Shown here one piece after another: positions 26,754 to 38,067 of a DNA stretch of 64,000 bases (position 1 is the first letter of the stretch; each line of letters opens with the position of its first letter). The notes under the pieces are model-generated. The model ran no database searches. It saw only the letters and a list, made by a program, of their open reading frames with translations, and was not told where the DNA came from. The position numbers and the translations under genes were made by a program. The DNA lies in NCBI GenBank assembly GCA_036429605.1, contig JAVFKD010000016.1, forward strand, positions 1,426,001 to 1,490,000. Reading direction: 5' to 3'. This DNA is from Cladobotryum mycophilum. Lineage: Eukaryota > Ascomycota > Sordariomycetes > Hypocreales > Hypocreaceae.

Positions 26754-27138
26754 ATGAAGTACTCATTCATCGCCCTAGCAGTCTCTTTACTGGTCGCCTC
26801 CGTCGGCGCCATGGACGCACACACATGTTTCACGGCATGCTTCACGGACGCGACCGACAAGTACTGCCCCGGCGCCGATACAGAATGCATCTGCAAAGAC
26901 GATGAGTTCAAGAATACATTCTATCAGTGCACGCAGCGCACGTGTCAGAACGTATTGGGTATGACAACACCTCCCCCTTCTTCATTGTTTTCTTGGGCGG
27001 TTTTTCTTTTTTTTATCGTGATGGCCTCTCTTTTTTCTTTTGGCTAACTTGATATGTGACCACCATACAGAGGCCGCTCAGGCAGAATATGAAGCCAAAT
27101 GTAGTAGTCAGAGGAGAGCTCGTGCATTCAACGCTTGA
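26754..27138 (+). CDS. Small secreted CFEM-like cysteine-rich protein
   Basis: 90 residues from exons 26754-26958 and 27071-27138. A hydrophobic signal peptide (KYSFIALAVSLLVASVGA) is followed by exactly eight cysteines with CFEM-like spacing: TCFTAC, YC, ECIC, QC, TC, KC. The acidic residue before the CIC pair (GADTEC) matches the position of the haem-coordinating aspartate in known CFEM haemophores. There is no hydrophobic C-terminal tail, so no GPI anchor is expected; it ends in a basic RRARAFNA segment. CFEM proteins act in haem/iron capture, adhesion, or as effectors; which applies here cannot be told. Start chosen at the ATG that opens the signal peptide, after an A/C-rich leader. Confidence 0.85.
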
Positions 27139-28091
27139 GATCCATCAAGACAATGAATGGTAGAAAAAGAGAGCGCTGTTTTCGCCCCCCATTGCTGGAA
27201 CTGAATTTCTCAGCTCCAATTGTTGTTTTGCTAAGCCAACTTATTCAATTATCGCGGGTCCATGTTGCCTTTTGATTACAACATTCTTCATTGCTAGGCG
27301 TTCAGGTCAGGTTAGAATTCTATATATACGGAGTACAAATAGTAGCATTGGGGGTTCCTATTCAAAAAAAAAAAAAAAAAAAATGCTTCGTTTTGTGATG
27401 TTAGATATATGGTGTGGGCGTTGGCAACATAGTACTTTTAGCAAACGCCGCGCAATCCTTCTGACTCTTGGTCCATTGTCTCTCCCCGGATTTTTTTTAT
27501 CTCACATCTGGGACATTTTCCCGAACAAGGATTGGTCGCTGTATAAAGACATTGTATAATCTGTGTTTACGCTATGGAGAGCAATGGAGGAAATATCGTC
27601 CGTTTGCGGTCTTGAAGAAACAGCGGAATGATCCCCATTCGTTATCCCCACAAAAGAGCTTCAATGGGTATAGAGCAAAATGAATACGCCGGAAATTAGA
27701 AATAAAATAAAGTGCTATAATAGTATTGATAGAATCATGCTTTCGACTGAAAGATGTAGGTAATCCAATAGGTTGTTTTCAACATCACCTTCGCTGAGCG
27801 AGATGAGTATGGTATAGGGTAGCTCATTCAAAGCTAGCAATTTAGAGGGGCGAGCATCTCTACACCCCGGCTAATCTTCGCCATCCCACTAAATCAACCA
27901 ATCACAACCCTCCTAATTCCGACCGCAACGGAGAGAGAGAGAGAGAGGCGAATCAACCACATCCTCAACGTCAACTCCCTCGCAACAACTCTGCCCCATC
28001 GCCAAGCTCCAAACCCTCCTGGGCTCCCCCTCCCTCCACCCCTCTTCCCAACATCTCGTCGAGGAACGCCTCTCCACTACAAGCCGTCGAG
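27139..28091. other. Spacer between the CFEM and NDUFS7 genes
   Basis: Contains a 20-base A run (27364-27383), one TACGGAGTAC motif (27327) and a GA run at 27930-27948. No gene is visible. Confidence 0.65.
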
Positions 28092-28993
28092 ATGTTGCAG
28101 TCAACGCGATCAGCCGCCTCAATGGCCCTGCGAGGTGCGTCAAATTTTCTGATTTATTTATATATATATATATATATACACATATATACACACACATATA
28201 TATAGCTTCCAAGAGAGGCAACGTTTTTGGGGGAACTCTTTGCAGCTAACATGTTACCTTGTGTGTGTTTCATCGAATAGTCAAGCCCGCGAGCGCATTG
28301 ATTCCTTTCCGAGCCGCTGCCGCTTTCACAACTAGCTCCCAGCGAGATGCCTCTTCTTCGTTGACGCCTCATGGTGGATTCGGCCTGGCCAAGCCCCGGA
28401 AGGAGGTTCCTCTGGGTAGCGAGGAGAGCACCAAGAGCGTTCTCCAATACGCTCTGTACGTTTCCCTCCCTCCTCGATTCCATACGACCCGCCATATAGG
28501 AAAAGAACATTTGAACTGACCAATCCTTTTTTTGTCAACCTCCAGCACTTCCCTCGACGTCATCGCCAACTGGGCCCGCCAATCCTCCCTCTGGCCCATG
28601 ACCTTCGGCCTCGCCTGCTGCGCCGTCGAAATGATGCACCTCTCCACCCCCGCTACGACCAGGACCGCCTCGGCATCATCTTCCGTGCCTCCCCCGCCAG
28701 TCCGACGTCATGATCGTGGCCGGCACCCTCACCAACAAGATGGCCCCCGCCCTGCGCCAGGTCTACGACCAGATGCCCGAGCCCCGCTGGGTCATCTCCA
28801 TGGGCAGCTGCGCCAACGGCGGCGGCTACTACCACTACAGCTACAGCGTCGTCCGCGGCTGCGACCGCATCGTCCCCGTCGACATCTACGTCCCCGGCTG
28901 CCCCCCACCAGCGAGGCCCTCATGTACGGCATCTTTCAGCTGCAGCGCAAGATGCGCAACACCAAGATTACAAGAATGTGGTACAGGAGGTAA
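28092..28993 (+). CDS. NDUFS7: NADH:ubiquinone oxidoreductase PSST (NDUFS7) subunit; three apparent frameshifts
   Basis: Core complex I subunit of the mitochondrial inner membrane that holds Fe-S cluster N2 and passes electrons to ubiquinone. Exons 28092-28134, 28281-28455, 28546-28993. The first 40 residues are basic and Ser/Ala-rich, a mitochondrial presequence. All N2 ligands are visible: the CC pair in GLACCAVEMMH, C in GSCANGG and C in VPGCPP. The frame breaks three times within 260 bases, each in a C run: 28647-28651, 28691-28695 and 28901-28906. Adding one C at each gives exactly 223 codons and the normal family sequence through to KITRMWYRR. Three such breaks in an essential gene point to base-calling error. 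Intron 1 carries a (TA)n repeat. Confidence 0.93.
28157..28204. repeat. (TA)n and (CA)n microsatellite inside an intron
   Basis: Uninterrupted TA units followed by CATATATACACACACATATATATA, all within intron 1 of the NDUFS7 gene. Useful only as a variable marker. Confidence 0.85.
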
Positions 28994-29861
28994 AACCAAA
29001 CAAAAAATAACAACAACCTCAAATCAAGAGTTCAGAAATAGGTGGATCATCATGGAGAGCATAAATAAGGTCAAATGGGTATGAGTGTGGGAGAGAGAGA
29101 GAGAGGATGGCCAAGGACACGATCTGGACGATTCAAGAAGCGACGCCAGACGTTATCAACTTTCTTTTGTTTGTCAAAGTGTACATACACGTTGGGGGGT
29201 TTGAAAGGTAGAATAGTAGAAATACCTGCCAAATCCTGGTTCAATATGGGTTCTCGGCTCATGGCGTCTCTTGTGATTCACACTGGACCCGTAAAAAGGA
29301 TGCCTCCATTGTATTGAGAGTATGTCATCATTTTTACATTGACTTGAGAATCGCGATGCCTAAATGTCGCTGGCGAGAGGGATGAATACAAATATCTGGA
29401 ATGTGTACCCAACTAGGCTACCTACTCGACAAGGCATATTTCTATGACTAATGCACATGTGCCATAGTCCTTCACTTAAAACGACTGTGCTGTCTCATCT
29501 CATTTCCTTCAATCGAGGCAGGTTCTTTAATTCATCAACTTGGATCACATCAGCTATACATTTCTCAATCTTGATCATCCTCTGTATTCATTTTGAGGTC
29601 ATGGTGCTATGTCCTCTTTACGTTTCTTGAACCTCATGGCTAGTATGCAATAGGACTCAAGTCCACCCCCTCTTTTCGCGAATGGCAATGACAGTGCTGC
29701 TTTCATATCGATACCATTGAATGAAACCCCAAGCGCCGAACGAACCATGTCTGTCAACTCTTCAACCAGAAAATATATATACCCAAACGTAAAAAGACTA
29801 TGAGCGAGGGGATGTGAGGGGAAATGTGTTTAAAAAGTGAAATTACAGAGTGTTGCAGGGT
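28994..29861. other. Convergent 3' spacer between NDUFS7 and RSP5
   Basis: Two converging 3' ends. I see no coding exon or other recognisable structure. Confidence 0.65.
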
Positions 29862-32724
29862 TTACTCTTGACCAAAGCCCATTGTCTCTTCAACAGCAAT
29901 AGTAAGCTTATGCTGCAGCATTTCTAGATTCTTATATGGTGGTAGATCAATTCGGTTGAAGCTGCGTAGATTGTTAGCTTTGGGTCTCATGCATCTTGCA
30001 GCGCGAACATGTGCTTACCATGTGTGTGCCTTGGGCAAATTAGTTATATCTCCAGCCTTTTCGATGGTAAATCTTCGGGGACCATCACTGCCCTGAAGAT
30101 CCTTGAATCCGTTGACTGGGATACGCGAGGTACCCGTAGTGAACTGCAGTAGTCGAGACTTCTGCTCACCATCCCAGGAGCGCACTGTCTGCCAGAAGTG
30201 CTGAATAACCTCATCGGACTCGGTGTAACCGCGGTAATCAGTGTGCTTCTTCCAGTCATCGACATCAATCTCCGCAATACCTCCAATGAGCAGCTCAAGC
30301 TCACGCTCATCGAAAACATTGATGAGATCTTGTGGGATAAGCTCGTGGAAACCGTCCTTGAACGCCTGGAACTGCTCTGCGATACGCTTCTCAATGCGCC
30401 ATTTAACCATGAGATCAACGTACTCCTTCTTGTTCTCGTTGGTGACCTCAATGTCTCGACCACCAGGAATAAGGTCCTCAGTTGTCATGACACCAAAACG
30501 CTCATCTTCTGTTGAGAAAGTCTGTTCTAGAATACCCCCTGAAATGTCATTGTCCAACATCCACTGAAGCGATCGGTGGAAGTCGGCATCCACACCCTCC
30601 ATATCTGCCAGTGCAACAGACTTGGCCAGCATCATCTTGTATAAAGCGCCGATAAAGAACGCATCCAAGAATCGGCGGTGGAAAATGGCCAGTCCGACAA
30701 CCCGACCAATAAACTTGAAGTAATTGAGATGCTCCGGGTTAATACCAGAGTGAGGGTTGATTTGAAGGGTATAGTTGTCGTGGGCCGAGTATTCGAACAA
30801 GCAGTAAAAGGGGTTGAACATCTCGTGAGAGAGCAGGAAGAAGAATTCTCTGGAGAGACCACCGTAATCCAATCCATCTTCACCATCGAATTTGATCATC
30901 AAGCGCTTCTTGAGATCGGTAGGAGATTGTCGAGTAATCTCGGCAAATGAATCCTCAAAAATATGGGATCGTCGAACCTTAATGTGACATTGACCACTGA
31001 GGATACGCATGGCGGGCTGGGATCTGAAGTAAATCAATTTTCTTCTGAAATCTCGCTTGTACTGAGGCACATTCTGGTCTAGCGAAGAAGGAAGACGGGG
31101 ATCATCCCATGTAGTGGTTTTGGTATTATGGTCCACAAAGTAGACTCTGGCGGTGTTGGTGAGACGCATCTCCCAGCCGCTGGGCAGTGGGCCAAGTTGG
31201 GATACGGGCTGTTGTTGAATTTGTCCGTTGGTATTGTTCTGGCCATACATGCGAATGAATTGCTGTCGGCGAGGGTCCACCCAAGTAGTTGTTCGAGTGT
31301 TGTGATCGACAAAGTATGGTCGTCCTTCGGGGGTCCACCGCTGCTCCCATCCTGGAGGAAGCTCACCAGAGCCAGGACTAGTGGCACCAGTGTGCATCAT
31401 TGCGGTATGGTTACCGGTAGTAGCAACGGCAGCATTGCTTGGGGTAGGACTGCCCTGGCCAGATGACTGCCCTTGCTGCTGTTGCAGAGTCGGCGAACTG
31501 GTCCCTGTTCTATCCTCCGGCAAGGTTCGGTTCTGGTGTCGCTGTCGTTCCACCTGAGTCGCGGCCTCTCTATCATTTCGTTCTGCGATGGCTCCGCTTC
31601 CGGTTGGTCGATTCCAGCTCGTAGTCCTCGTGTTATGGTCAACGTAATATGTGCGCCCAAGGTTATCTTCTCGACGCTCCCAGCCAGCTGGCAGACGGCC
31701 CTGCTGGTCCTCGAAGGGGCTCAGTTGGCTGGTAGGGCGGGCTTGTGCGGAGCCATTCACACTTGGCGGAGCTGGCGTGGCGCCGACACTTGCGGGGTGA
31801 TGAGGTAGACTGGTTTGAGAACCGAGAGCATTGCCATTGGGACCCGACATGGATGAGCTGGGCCGATGGTCACTCGTCGTCGATAGGGCGGACATGTTGG
31901 AGGTGCCTCCTGCGGTCAAGGCGGGTCGGCTCGATGAGGGTTGTCCACCACGGATAGGAGTGCTGAGATTGCAGGATAAATTTATAATGAGTTTTCCATG
32001 TACGACGAGGTTATCGGTCGACTTTTTTAAGTCTCTCGTGATCATCTGGTCTTTAGGGCGGGGGCTGGTTAGCGAAAAGCATATCCCGAGTAGGAACAAT
32101 GGAGGAAAAGTACCATCAGCTTCGGGCCCAATTTCTGGCATGAGATCGCCTATTCGGATATTGATAACGCCAAGAAATCCCTGGTCCTTCTTCTTGAACT
32201 TCTTTTGGTCAAAAACCTGGACTGCTAGGATACTTCCTTCTTCGACCCGACTGTGAAATGTGAGCTGAGCTGCGTTCTGTAGATTCGCCAGCGGTGGAGG
32301 GGGTGGGCTTCATACAAGTCGAAACTCTCATTCCAATATGGATTCAGTGTCCTTTTGCTAACCGTCGTGGTTTTGGTCTGCTCGCCATTGATTGTTGCGA
32401 CGGCAAATGGATCGGGGAAGCCTAGATATTGTTAATATACATGGTCTGGGTGTATATGTACTGTATGCATGTAGCACGTACGAAACACGTCTCTCTTGTA
32501 TAATCCATCGGCGGCAATGACTACAAGTTGGGAAATGTCAATATCAAAAGATGCTTTAGACTTGGCAGGGCGGCTGGTGACGGGCTACACACTCGTAATT
32601 CGAAGGTTTGACCTGCTGCAGAATGAACGTGTCAATACCAAACTCTATGCGTTGCGTCCAAGTTAAAAAGGCTGTAGTTGGAAGAGTCGTCAACTTACCT
32701 GGCCGCATCGTTTCGGTTCGACAT
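29862..32724 (-). CDS. RSP5: HECT-type E3 ubiquitin ligase, Rsp5/Nedd4 family
   Basis: Ubiquitinates plasma-membrane transporters and other PY-motif clients. Seven exons on the minus strand: 32724-32699, 32612-32593, 32520-32482, 32421-32316, 32250-32114, 32050-30019, 29961-29862, giving 819 residues with no frame break. An N-terminal C2 domain spans the first five small exons (LRITIIAADGLYKRD onward). A Ser/Thr/Gln-rich linker carries three WW domains, each LPxGWE...YxVDHNT(R/K)TT(S/T)W. The HECT domain fills the C-terminal 380 residues and ends FGQE. The catalytic cysteine is residue 787 in LPKAHTCFNRIDLPPY; its codon is split TG|C by the last intron. The second exon is only 20 bases. It was placed by signals and by exact frame closure. 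Confidence 0.96.
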
Positions 32725-35336
32725 TGTTGTAGCCTCTTCAAAGAGCAGCGCACCAGGCACTGCAAAATTCCCAGCCTTGTAGAAACCAAACAAGCAAATT
32801 CTTATTTCGATCCAACACACACAAAAAAAAAAGTGTCGACAGCCGGCGCAAGAGACAAGGTCTCGTGAGGCGTCGGAAGCGATTGATTGAGGACGGAGGC
32901 GACGTAGCGAGTGACGACGACGTCTATTAGAGGCACAAGCTGAGCCAGAGTTGGGGCTGTGCACAGCTGGATGGCCAGACTCCCCGCTCCAGAAGGGAGG
33001 GAGACCCGTGGCGGGAGGGAGAGAACGATAGCGAGCACGTGACGGCGTAGGTGACAAGTATAGCGGGGAGGAGAGAGAAGAGTGTGTCGATGAGGAGGAG
33101 CAAGACTACGGAACCTTGGGGGAAGAATTTGATGGTTATGAGACAACGGTTTAAAGGAAAAAAAAACAATCACGGTGATGGAAAGGAAGAGAAGGGGGAA
33201 CAAAAAAGGTAACACCCAGGCGATTAACGGTAGAGTCACCCCCTCAACAGACAGACAGCGGAGTCAGGATGCGCAGCAGCAGCAGCAACGATGGTCGCAA
33301 CCGACCGTTGTTGGTTGGCGCCAATGCCATGTCTGTCGCGGCGGCGGGTGGGGAGGCAAATGGATCAATGGGTCTGTTTACCTTGGTATGTTATGGAGTA
33401 TGGAGTATGGAGTATAGGCATGGTCAGTGTGTAGCTACAGGGCGTTCAAGTACCAGGCTGCTTTCGTTTCTTTGTTGATATTCCTGCACGGCAAGTACCC
33501 TTTTCACGCGCTCCTGTTATGGAATCTAGCAACTGAAGCAATAACGGAAGTTGACGTGTATCACGATGGTGCGCGCGCCCCTTGATCAGTCGCTATAGAG
33601 CTTGTAAGAGATAAAACATCCTCGAGATGGTACTTGCTATATGTAAATTTGTAACGTACAGCATGTAAGTAACATACTATAGTACCTGCAAACACTGTAT
33701 TTCATGGCAGACATCTTAAAGTTCAGCGATGGGCTTAGGCAGTCTAGCAAACTTGAACTCGGGCAAACACTGCTAATGGGATCAACCTCTGGCACCACAG
33801 TGACCAGTGACCAGTGATTCACAACAAAGAAATCTCTCTTTGTGAGCTACCTTGCCTCTACTCTACTCCGTATACTCCTAGGTGCTATAGGTATAGTACT
33901 TTTCCCAACCTCCAAGAAAGAGACAAAGGTATATTTACATCCGTCCTATTGATAACCACATTCTTGTTCATGCACGCACGAATATAGTATTCATTGATGA
34001 ATGATTCGACTAGAATTAACCCTATATGCAAATCTGGAACACCACTCATGCGGCATAATGTTACTGAAACGTTAGAAGAGAAGCTTGTCCGCATTCCTTT
34101 TGCCACATGCAGTAATTCCGCCCCTGCAGCACCCTTTTTCTAGACCAGACCAGACCCAGCGTCCATCCATTACCCCCAGTTAGCTTAATAACCACTGACA
34201 TCTAGAGTAGATTTTTACAGCCACCATCATCACCAACATGACTCTTTATGCGCAATAGAAGACTCTAGATTATTTTCTTTTATCATTATTCATTTTCTTT
34301 GCCCAATGAGGCGAATCAGTAAATAAGCAGATACTTGGATACCACACAACATGACGCGGCCCTTCCGGAGTTTTCATCGTCACGTTTTAACTTGCATCTC
34401 TCACCCTTTGGTCATGCTTGTGTAAGACCCTTGTTCATTGATCGCCCTTTATTCCTCCCTAGAATTTCCAAGCAAGAAAGAAAGAGAAAAACAACCAGTT
34501 CGGTTGTCTTGACCCGAGCGACCTTGATAGGTACAGTACATCAGTAGACATCTCAGCTGGCAGCGCGTGGCTGGTATCTGACAGCGGCGGATCCAACTGC
34601 TTCAGGAACATATTTTCCAACTCAGCCTCCGGTTTAGCCTTGCAGAGAGCCTTGACTGCACCTCATATATCATATATCATACATAGCCCCCCCCCTTCCT
34701 ACAAGTACCGGGCACTTTTGATGATGCTGCTACACAGAACCATGATAGTGGCTGAGCAACAAGTCCCGATGTCGTATTTCGGATATCATTCGTAAGTGAC
34801 TGCATGCATGCATGCATGCCCATCCTGGGAGCTCTCTCATATCTGCACCCCGAGACAAAAGACAGGCATTGTAAAAATCCATTCTCATCTAATCAGTCGA
34901 CTTCATTGAAGCGCCTGGCCGTAACTCCAAATCCTTGATCCCTTTGCTTAGTTCTGATAGTGTACACTCTGAATCTTCTCGTCCTAAATAAATCATCCGA
35001 ATCTCAATCTGAACCCAGCCACTAAATTTTTAACTCGAAAGGGAGTATTTCTTTTGTTTTATTTTTCCGTTGACAAACAAAGTAAGCGCCCCTTCCATTA
35101 CCTTAGGCTCAAAGATCCCTCAGCTATTAGCCGTACCTCATATGTATATCAGCACGATGTGCAGGATATTTCCCGTAAATCGCACAAGCTGAACCATCTG
35201 CCTCTCGCAACTTGAAACCGTTCGCACGGCCGCAGGAGATAAACCCGCCATCAAAATCTCATAAAATCAAAGTGTAATCGTCGTCCTGCCCGCCACCCTG
35301 ATGAGATCGAGTGTGATGAGCATCAACTCCTTGCTC
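32725..35336. other. Spacer upstream of RSP5 and downstream of PAB2
   Basis: 2.6 kb without a supportable gene. Features: GGAGTATGGAGTATGGAGTAT at about 33393-33416, one TACTCCGTA (33864) and (TGCA)n at 34801-34819. The first several hundred bases are presumably the RSP5 promoter. Confidence 0.6.
34801..34819. repeat. (TGCA)n repeat
   Basis: Self-complementary tetranucleotide repeated in tandem in a spacer, able to form a short hairpin. No function evident. Confidence 0.8.
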
Positions 35337-36071
35337 CTAGTAAGGGGTAAAGCCCCGTCCACGACCCCGGTAACCTCCTCGGTAGCTGCCCCCGCGAGGA
35401 TTGAACCCTCCTCCACGACCCTGGAATCCTCCTCTGCTACCACCTCTGAATGTTCCTCGCCCGCGACCACGGCTTAGGCCCGGAATGTTGGTACGCTTGG
35501 GGGTGACTTTGATGTTGCGTCCCTTGAAGACGCTCTCGTTCAGGACAAGGGCCTGGGCGACCAGGCTGGGCTCCGTAAACTCAACGTAGGCGTAGCTAAG
35601 AAAATACATATGCATGTTAGAATCTGACCAGGGTCTTGTGATGGGGACTTGTGCTGGTAGAAAGATTTCTGCTTACCCCTTAGGCTGTCCGGTAAACTTG
35701 TCCAGGAGGATGGTAACACGGTTGATGGAGCCGCAACTCTGGAAATGGGCCTGAACCTCTTCGGGGGAAGCAGAGTAGTCGACATTTCCGACAAAGATGC
35801 TGCGTGCATCAATCGACTCCTTGTCGTCCGCGAGGTCGGCCGACTGCTGCTCCAGAGTGGCCTGCATCTCCCGCAACTTCTTGGCCTCTTCTTCCATCTC
35901 CGCAACTCTGCGCTTCATCGCCTGAATCTCCTCCTATTAACGCCCTGTCAGCTCCTGTCTATCCCATTATTTCTTTTTTGCGCGCAAACGCACCTCTTCG
36001 CTGGCGGCCATCTCATTATCCGGCTCGCGCTCCCCCTCTGGGAGTCCCTCTGGCTTGTCAACGTCCGACAT
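35337..36071 (-). CDS. PAB2: Nuclear poly(A)-binding protein, Pab2/PABPN1 family
   Basis: Binds growing poly(A) tails in the nucleus; in fission yeast it also directs RNA decay by the exosome. Exons on the minus strand: 36071-35994, 35933-35677, 35595-35337, 197 residues, frame intact. Order: acidic N-terminus, a coiled-coil of Glu/Lys/Arg heptads (about 28-60), one RRM (about 70-145) with IFVGNVDYS and KGYAYVEF as RNP2 and RNP1, then an RGG-rich tail (RGRGRG, RGGSRGGFQGRGG) ending GFTPY. This coiled-coil, single RRM, RGG layout is diagnostic for the family. The RGG tail is a likely arginine-methylation target. Confidence 0.94.
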
Positions 36072-36975
36072 GATGCCTTGGCCTGATGAATCGACACAGC
36101 GTCTGTTCGGATTCTGATGACGAGTAAATATCAGTGGTTGTTTTTTTAGGAGGAGGAAAAAGATTGTAAGAAGGGTGAAGAATGCGACATGGAAAAAGCT
36201 TGTACCCAAAGGTAAGAGTCAAAAGTTTAGCTTGGCTGCAGCTGCAGCTGTCACCGGAAACAAGCTTCACCACTGCCTAATTCGAAGCATATGCCACCCG
36301 CAATGATTAGCTTTTTAGAAAAGCTACTGACCTGAATTAACTGGCTGCAGCGATATCGGACGCGACAACAACAATGTCTGCGATCACGAAGATGTGAGTC
36401 GAGAGTAGACGAAGAATGACAAGGGAGAAGAAGAACATTCATTGCCCGTGAGCCTCATGTTGCGCACCGCACCATCTCGCGACGTCAAGCCGAGGTTTGC
36501 CCGCCGATAAGACGGTGTGGCGCGTTTCACTAGTGCTATCAATCAAGTCTGTGTTGGGTGTCTGTGTGTCTGTGTGTCTGTGTGTCTGTGTGTCTGTGTG
36601 TGACGAACTGCCCACTCGCCATGAGGTGTGACGACCCCTCCTCCATTTATAGCTCTTCAACATACACCACCAACAACAACTCATCCGCATTTGGCACAGC
36701 TTCTCGACTGGTCTGCGTCAACTGACAGTGGTTCTTGACATGCCTAACAAGGACTCATCAGCTCCTCCCTTTATTCTTCTCCCAGCTATTCTACTTGCAG
36801 TGATTTCGTGTGCGACTATTAACGCTTAGTGATTCCTTGTCTCTTTCTGTGTTTCCTCTTTGGATCGTCTGTTCTTTGTTAAGCCTTTATTCATTGTCAT
36901 TGTCATTGTCACTTACTCACTGCTTAAATCATTGTTCAACAGCACACCATCGCTGTCACAGACTGGTTGTTCACC
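36072..36975. other. Divergent spacer between PAB2 and the proton channel
   Basis: About 0.9 kb with promoters for both genes. It holds a tandem octamer repeat at 36559-36602 and a CAGCTGCAGCTGCAGC-like palindrome near 36235-36251. No gene seen. Confidence 0.65.
36559..36602. repeat. Tandem TGTGTGTC octamer repeat
   Basis: Five perfect copies of an 8-base unit in the upstream DNA of PAB2. Confidence 0.9.
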
Positions 36976-37652
36976 ATGCCGGACTTTAGCACGTCAACGC
37001 CACTACTTCTGCCATCTTATGATGAGGATGACGACTCGTATTCACGGCAGAGGTCCTCCTCCCCCGAGGGCTTTCCATATTATGTGCGCAGGCTTCGACG
37101 GGACTCTCAACAGCTGCTGGCTTCTCGTGCCAAACACTTTGTTGTCATGGGAATCGTAGCACTTGATTTCATTGCTCTACTTTCCAATGTCTTCATTCAA
37201 CTGATTGCCTGCGAAACCCACCAGAACGACGTGGCTTGGGTCGAGCGTGTCACAGAGGGCCTTGAAATCGCAGGGTTGAACTTTCAGCAGTCTTTTCATC
37301 CTCGAGCTGGCGACATGTTTGTTTGCATTCGGGTTTGGGTAGGTTACAATGCCCCCGAACCAATTCTTTTCTGACATTTCCTGGCAACTAAAGCTATCTC
37401 ACTTCCTGGTTCCACATTTTTGACTCCGTAATCATTGTGGCGAGCTTCGTCATAGATATTTTCTCCAAAGGGCTTGCAGAGTCTATTGGATCACTCATTG
37501 TTGTCCTTCGTCTTTGGCGTCTGGCCAAAATATCGGAAGAGGTCGTTATGGGTGCTGCTGAGAGGACGGAGCTCCTTGAGGAGCAGCTGGAAGAACTGAA
37601 AACTGAGAATAGTAGTCTACGGGCACGGCTGGGCATACGTGATGAAGTCTAA
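36976..37652 (+). CDS. HVCN1: Voltage-gated proton channel (Hv1-like); one apparent frameshift
   Basis: A four-segment voltage-sensor protein that would carry protons out of the cytosol. Exons 36976-37338 and 37394-37652. S1 (about 51-77) has the selectivity-filter aspartate in GIVALDFIALL. S2 (about 105-127) reads SSLFILELATCLFAFGFG, with the conserved glutamate. S3 contains WFHIFDSVIIVASFVIDIF, with two acidic residues. S4 is GSLIVVLRLWRLAKIS, so the gating charges are Arg, Arg, Lys at three-residue spacing. A coiled coil (EEQLEELKTENSSLRARLG) follows, as in dimeric Hv1. There is no pore domain, unlike Na, K or Ca channels. The frame breaks at 37279-37280, where one extra A separates S1 from S2; removing it gives 207 codons exactly. 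Whether the lesion is real is unknown. Confidence 0.88.
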
Positions 37653-38067
37653 TCTTGATTTGGGGATTTGCTATTATCGGTGCATTACTCTGTCCTACTC
37701 ATGAGGAGATTATATACTTGGGGATAAATGTGTTATTCGAGCGTATATAAACGCAAAAAAAGATGCCACTCCAGCCCTACAACCGAAATCTCACCCTTTT
37801 TTTTGTACGTATGATATATATGTAGATTACCCCCCAACCCCCATCCGTGTATCCTCCAGAGGCGAATGATGAGAAGCCCCAACCGTGACACCAATGATGC
37901 TGATCGCCAAGTCTTCCAAAACGCCACTTATGATCTATGCTACCTCCCATGTTCCGAATTCGTCATGAGTTTCCATCCAGTCTATATGAAATTGCGGCTA
38001 CACAATGTCTGTTGCATATAAAAGACATGGTGCGTGTATGTACTGAGTATCTGACAAAACCAACCCT
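37653..38067. other. Convergent 3' spacer
   Basis: 415 bases between the proton channel and the next minus-strand gene. Nothing recognisable apart from their 3' ends. Confidence 0.7.
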
